Positions 61,758 through 64,000 of a DNA stretch of 64,000 nt are shown piece after piece; position 1 is the stretch's first letter; each line of letters starts with the position of its first letter. Location of the stretch: the NCBI RefSeq assembly GCF_003752585.1, contig NZ_RKHR01000006.1, positions 248,001 through 312,000 of the forward strand. The letters are read 5' to 3'. The notes under the pieces are model-generated. The model made no database searches. It was not told the origin of the DNA and worked only from the letters and a program-made list of their open reading frames with translations. The translations under genes were made by a program, and so were the position numbers. The DNA is from Sinobacterium caligoides. Lineage in GTDB: Bacteria; Pseudomonadota; Gammaproteobacteria; Pseudomonadales; Sinobacteriaceae.

Positions 61758-62349
61758 AGCCTACTCGGCAGCCTGTGATAATAACAAGGCGGCGATCCTT
61801 GCGGTCTTGCAGCAGGCTTTTTCCAGCGCGACTACAGTACTGGAGATTGGTGCCGGTACCGGCCAGCATGCGGTGTTTTTTGCGCCGGCTTTGCCCCACT
61901 TGCAGTGGCTGGCGACGGAGCGCGAGGCGGTTTGTGCGACCACGCTGCCGTGGCTGGACGAGGCACAGTGTGACAATCTACACGGGCCGATCAGCCTCGA
62001 TGTCAGTGCGACACCGTGGCCCGATGAGGCGCTGTCCGCCGACGCTTTGTTTACCGCCAATACACTGCATATCATGAGTTGGTCGTCGGTGCAGCAGCTG
62101 TTCCGCCGCCTGGCTGCATTACCGCGTTTACAGCGATTGTGTATCTATGGCCCTTTTAACTATGACGGCGAGTATACTAGTGACAGTAATGCACGCTTCG
62201 ATCAGTGGCTGCAGCAGCGTGATCGCCATAGCGCTATTCGCGATGTTGAGGCGGTGCAGCAGCTGGCGACGGAGGCGGGGTTCCACCTATATGCCGATCA
62301 TGCGCTACCGGCGAATAACCGTTTACTGGAATGGCATCGGGATAGCTGA
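61750..62349 (+). CDS. DUF938 (METTL26-like) methyltransferase
   Basis: 199-residue SAM-dependent methyltransferase-like protein. It has [19 protein letters not shown] at the start, the SAM motif [16 protein letters not shown] and the family segment [19 protein letters not shown], then [19 protein letters not shown]. The substrate is unknown for the whole family. The GTG at 61750 gives the usual N-terminus and an 8-bp overlap with yaaA, implying coupled translation; the frame itself is open back to 61693. Confidence 0.83.
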   Translation: MAKAYSAACDNNKAAILAVLQQAFSSATTVLEIGAGTGQHAVFFAPALPHLQWLATEREAVCATTLPWLDEAQCDNLHGPISLDVSATPWPDEALSADALFTANTLHIMSWSSVQQLFRRLAALPRLQRLCIYGPFNYDGEYTSDSNARFDQWLQQRDRHSAIRDVEAVQQLATEAGFHLYADHALPANNRLLEWHRDS

Positions 62350-62482
62350 CAAAGCTTTACCATGCGTCATCATGGCGCCATCATTTCTGTTGTAAACTAA
62401 ATAGATAAGCAATAATAGGTCACCACAACATGACTCACCTTAGCCAGCACTGACTGAGTGGGGTGAATGGGGGGATAATATA

Positions 62483-63613
62483 ATGCCACAACTACTACCG
62501 CTGCCCTCGGTCCTCTGCGATGAGGTCGTCGTTGCCGCCGGCAAGATTGGCGTACTGACACTCAACGCACCGGCCCGGATGAATGCACTCAATGGCGAGA
62601 TGATTGCGCTGTTACGTGAGAGCCTGATCGCCTGGCAGACAGACCCGGAACTGCTAGCAGTGATGTTGTTCGCCGATAGCCATAAAGTTTTTTGTGCTGG
62701 CGGCGATGTTCGCGCGGTGCGTGAGGAGGCCCTGCTGAGTGGCGGCGACTACTGTGAGGCGGCCGAGCGCTTCTTCGAGGCAGAGTACCGCCTCGACTAT
62801 CTGTTGCACCGGTACCCAAAGCCGGTGATCGCCTGGGGTGAGGGTGTGGTCCTCGGGGGCGGTTTAGGGTTGCTGGCTGGCGCTAGCCATCGCGTGGTAA
62901 CGCCGAGCAGCCGTTTGGCGATGCCTGAGCTTGCCATTGGCTTTTATCCGGATGTCGGGGCCGGTTACTTTCTCAATCAGATGCCAGGCCGAAGCGGCTA
63001 CCTGCTTGGCTTGACCGGTAGTTTATTTGCCGCGGCCGACGCGCTGTATACGGGTGTTGCGGATTATTGCCTCGCCGATGAAAGCCGCGCGCTATTTATT
63101 GAGCAACTGCATCAGCAAGCCTGGCTAGCGGGGGATCAGCCGAACAGCGCCGAGCACAATGCTCTGCTGCTCAGCGAACTGTTGGCCGCTATGCAGGTTG
63201 AGGCCGGAGATAGCTGGATTGCGGCCGATCAACAGGAGATTGACCGGCTCTGTGGTGGCGATGATGGCCTAGCGATTATCGAGAGTTTATTGAGTTATCG
63301 CGGCGAGAGCCAGACGATACAGAACGCTGTTCGAGAGGCGACGAAGGGCTCGCCGCTGGCGGCACGGGTAACCATAAAACAGCTGCTGGATAGTCGTGAT
63401 AAGACGCTGGCGGAGGTCTTTATCGGCGAGCTGGGGCTATCGACTAAACTGGCGCAGCACCGAGAATTTCAGGAGGGGGTAAGGGCCCAGCTCGTGGATA
63501 AAGATAAACAGCCTCAGTGGCAGCATCAGCACCCGGCAGAGGTGTTGGAGGCAGAATTAGCGGCACTATTTACGCCGCCCTGGCCGGTCAGCCCGTTAGA
63601 TGATTTATGCTAA
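62483..63613 (+). CDS. Enoyl-CoA hydratase/isomerase family protein, 3-hydroxyisobutyryl-CoA hydrolase-like
   Basis: 376-residue crotonase-fold protein. It has FCAGGDVRAVREEA (oxyanion hole), GVVLGGGLGLLAGASHRVVTP and MPELAIGFYPDVGAGYFL, the last typical of 3-hydroxyisobutyryl-CoA hydrolases, which act in valine catabolism. The length also fits HIBCH rather than simple enoyl-CoA hydratases (about 260). No valine pathway gene is adjacent, so the substrate is inferred. Confidence 0.83.
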   Translation: MPQLLPLPSVLCDEVVVAAGKIGVLTLNAPARMNALNGEMIALLRESLIAWQTDPELLAVMLFADSHKVFCAGGDVRAVREEALLSGGDYCEAAERFFEAEYRLDYLLHRYPKPVIAWGEGVVLGGGLGLLAGASHRVVTPSSRLAMPELAIGFYPDVGAGYFLNQMPGRSGYLLGLTGSLFAAADALYTGVADYCLADESRALFIEQLHQQAWLAGDQPNSAEHNALLLSELLAAMQVEAGDSWIAADQQEIDRLCGGDDGLAIIESLLSYRGESQTIQNAVREATKGSPLAARVTIKQLLDSRDKTLAEVFIGELGLSTKLAQHREFQEGVRAQLVDKDKQPQWQHQHPAEVLEAELAALFTPPWPVSPLDDLC

Positions 63614-63715
63614 CTAACGATGGCCATAGAGAATGTAGGTAACAGCAAGGCCGCCGCGATGGCGGTTGTCGTTGCGTGAGAAGTTGAATCGCTAGATTAA
63701 TTGGGAAGTAATGGG

Positions 63716-64000
63716 ATGAGTTACGATTTTGATGTCATCGTTGTAGGGGCTGGACCGGCGGGCGAGAGTGCCGCTATCAATGCGGCCAAGCATGGCAGTA
63801 AAGTGGCGATAATTGAGAACAGGGAGCACGTTGGCGGCGGCTGTACTCACAAGGGGACGATCCCCTCGAAGGCGCTGCGTTCGGCGGTCAAGCAGTTGGT
63901 GCGCTTTAATCGTCATCCACTTTTTCACGAGGGCGTCGACTCTAGTTGGTTTGACTTCCCGAAGATCATGAAGAACGTGCAGAGCGTGATTCGTGAACAG
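63716..64000 (+). CDS. sthA: Soluble pyridine nucleotide transhydrogenase (N-terminal part)
   Basis: FAD enzyme interconverting NADH/NADPH pools in the cytoplasm. 95 residues are visible before the window ends. They show the FAD motif [12 protein letters not shown] and [16 protein letters not shown]. The redox disulfide of related dihydrolipoamide dehydrogenases is missing its second Cys (Thr instead), as in SthA. The ATG at 63716 follows GGAAG. The call is good though partial. Confidence 0.88.
   Translation, partial: MSYDFDVIVVGAGPAGESAAINAAKHGSKVAIIENREHVGGGCTHKGTIPSKALRSAVKQLVRFNRHPLFHEGVDSSWFDFPKIMKNVQSVIREQ

Overview
The window looks like the chromosomal origin region of a marine-type gammaproteobacterium. 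The block glyS-gmhB-plsC / gyrB-recF-dnaN-dnaA / rpmH-rnpA-yidD-yidC-mnmE-mnmG-rsmG-parA-parB-atpIBEFHAGDC-glmU-glmS follows Pseudomonas-like synteny. The accessory genes (P450, Rieske oxygenase, LLM-class oxidoreductase, coniferyl aldehyde dehydrogenase-like, DUF2889, TRAP transport) fit an oligotrophic heterotroph of the Cellvibrionales/Spongiibacteraceae type. That placement is inference from gene content and order; no rRNA is present to confirm it.

Layout. 1-4400: end of glyS, gmhB, plsC, then a divergent Lrp-type regulator/LysE exporter pair and a gene-free stretch closed by a terminator. 4408-10757: gyrB, recF, dnaN and dnaA on the minus strand, with two full-consensus 16-bp parS sites inside recF. 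10758-11235: dnaA/rpmH gap with one perfect DnaA box, a strong rpmH promoter and four AGCGCT hexamers. 11236-20191: ribosome, RNase P, membrane insertion, tRNA modification and parAB genes on the plus strand. The 651-bp mnmE-mnmG gap holds four near-consensus DnaA boxes and a very AT-rich tract next to mnmG. The G/C strand bias appears to switch around it, so it is the better oriC candidate. 20419-30912: complete F1Fo ATP synthase operon behind a good sigma-70 promoter, then glmU and glmS.

31248-33981 is a BaeSR-like two-component pair followed by a Spy/CpxP-like periplasmic protein, a likely envelope-stress module. 34177-37609 holds a LLM-class flavin/F420 oxidoreductase, an aldehyde dehydrogenase and a DUF2889 protein. 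37618-41898 carries a methyltransferase, a WbpM/PglF-like nucleotide-sugar dehydratase and a Bax-like glucosaminidase. 41916-48206 is an oxidative catabolism neighbourhood: P450, membrane-anchored tandem DUF302 protein, KshA-like Rieske oxygenase, SDR, TetR regulator and nitroreductase. 48148-52484 has a MATE exporter, a KAS III enzyme, an orphan REC-Hpt phosphorelay protein and a HexR-like regulator.

52778-54217 is an AT-rich intact gene for a large serine recombinase in which every recognisable catalytic residue is replaced. It sits alone between hexR and uvrD and is the oddest gene here. The right end (54391-64000) has uvrD, a TRAP transporter (DctP convergent with DctQM), a YciA-type thioesterase, a DUF4265-like protein, yaaA, a DUF938 methyltransferase, a 3-hydroxyisobutyryl-CoA hydrolase-like enzyme and the start of sthA. 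No tRNA, rRNA, CRISPR array or insertion sequence was seen.
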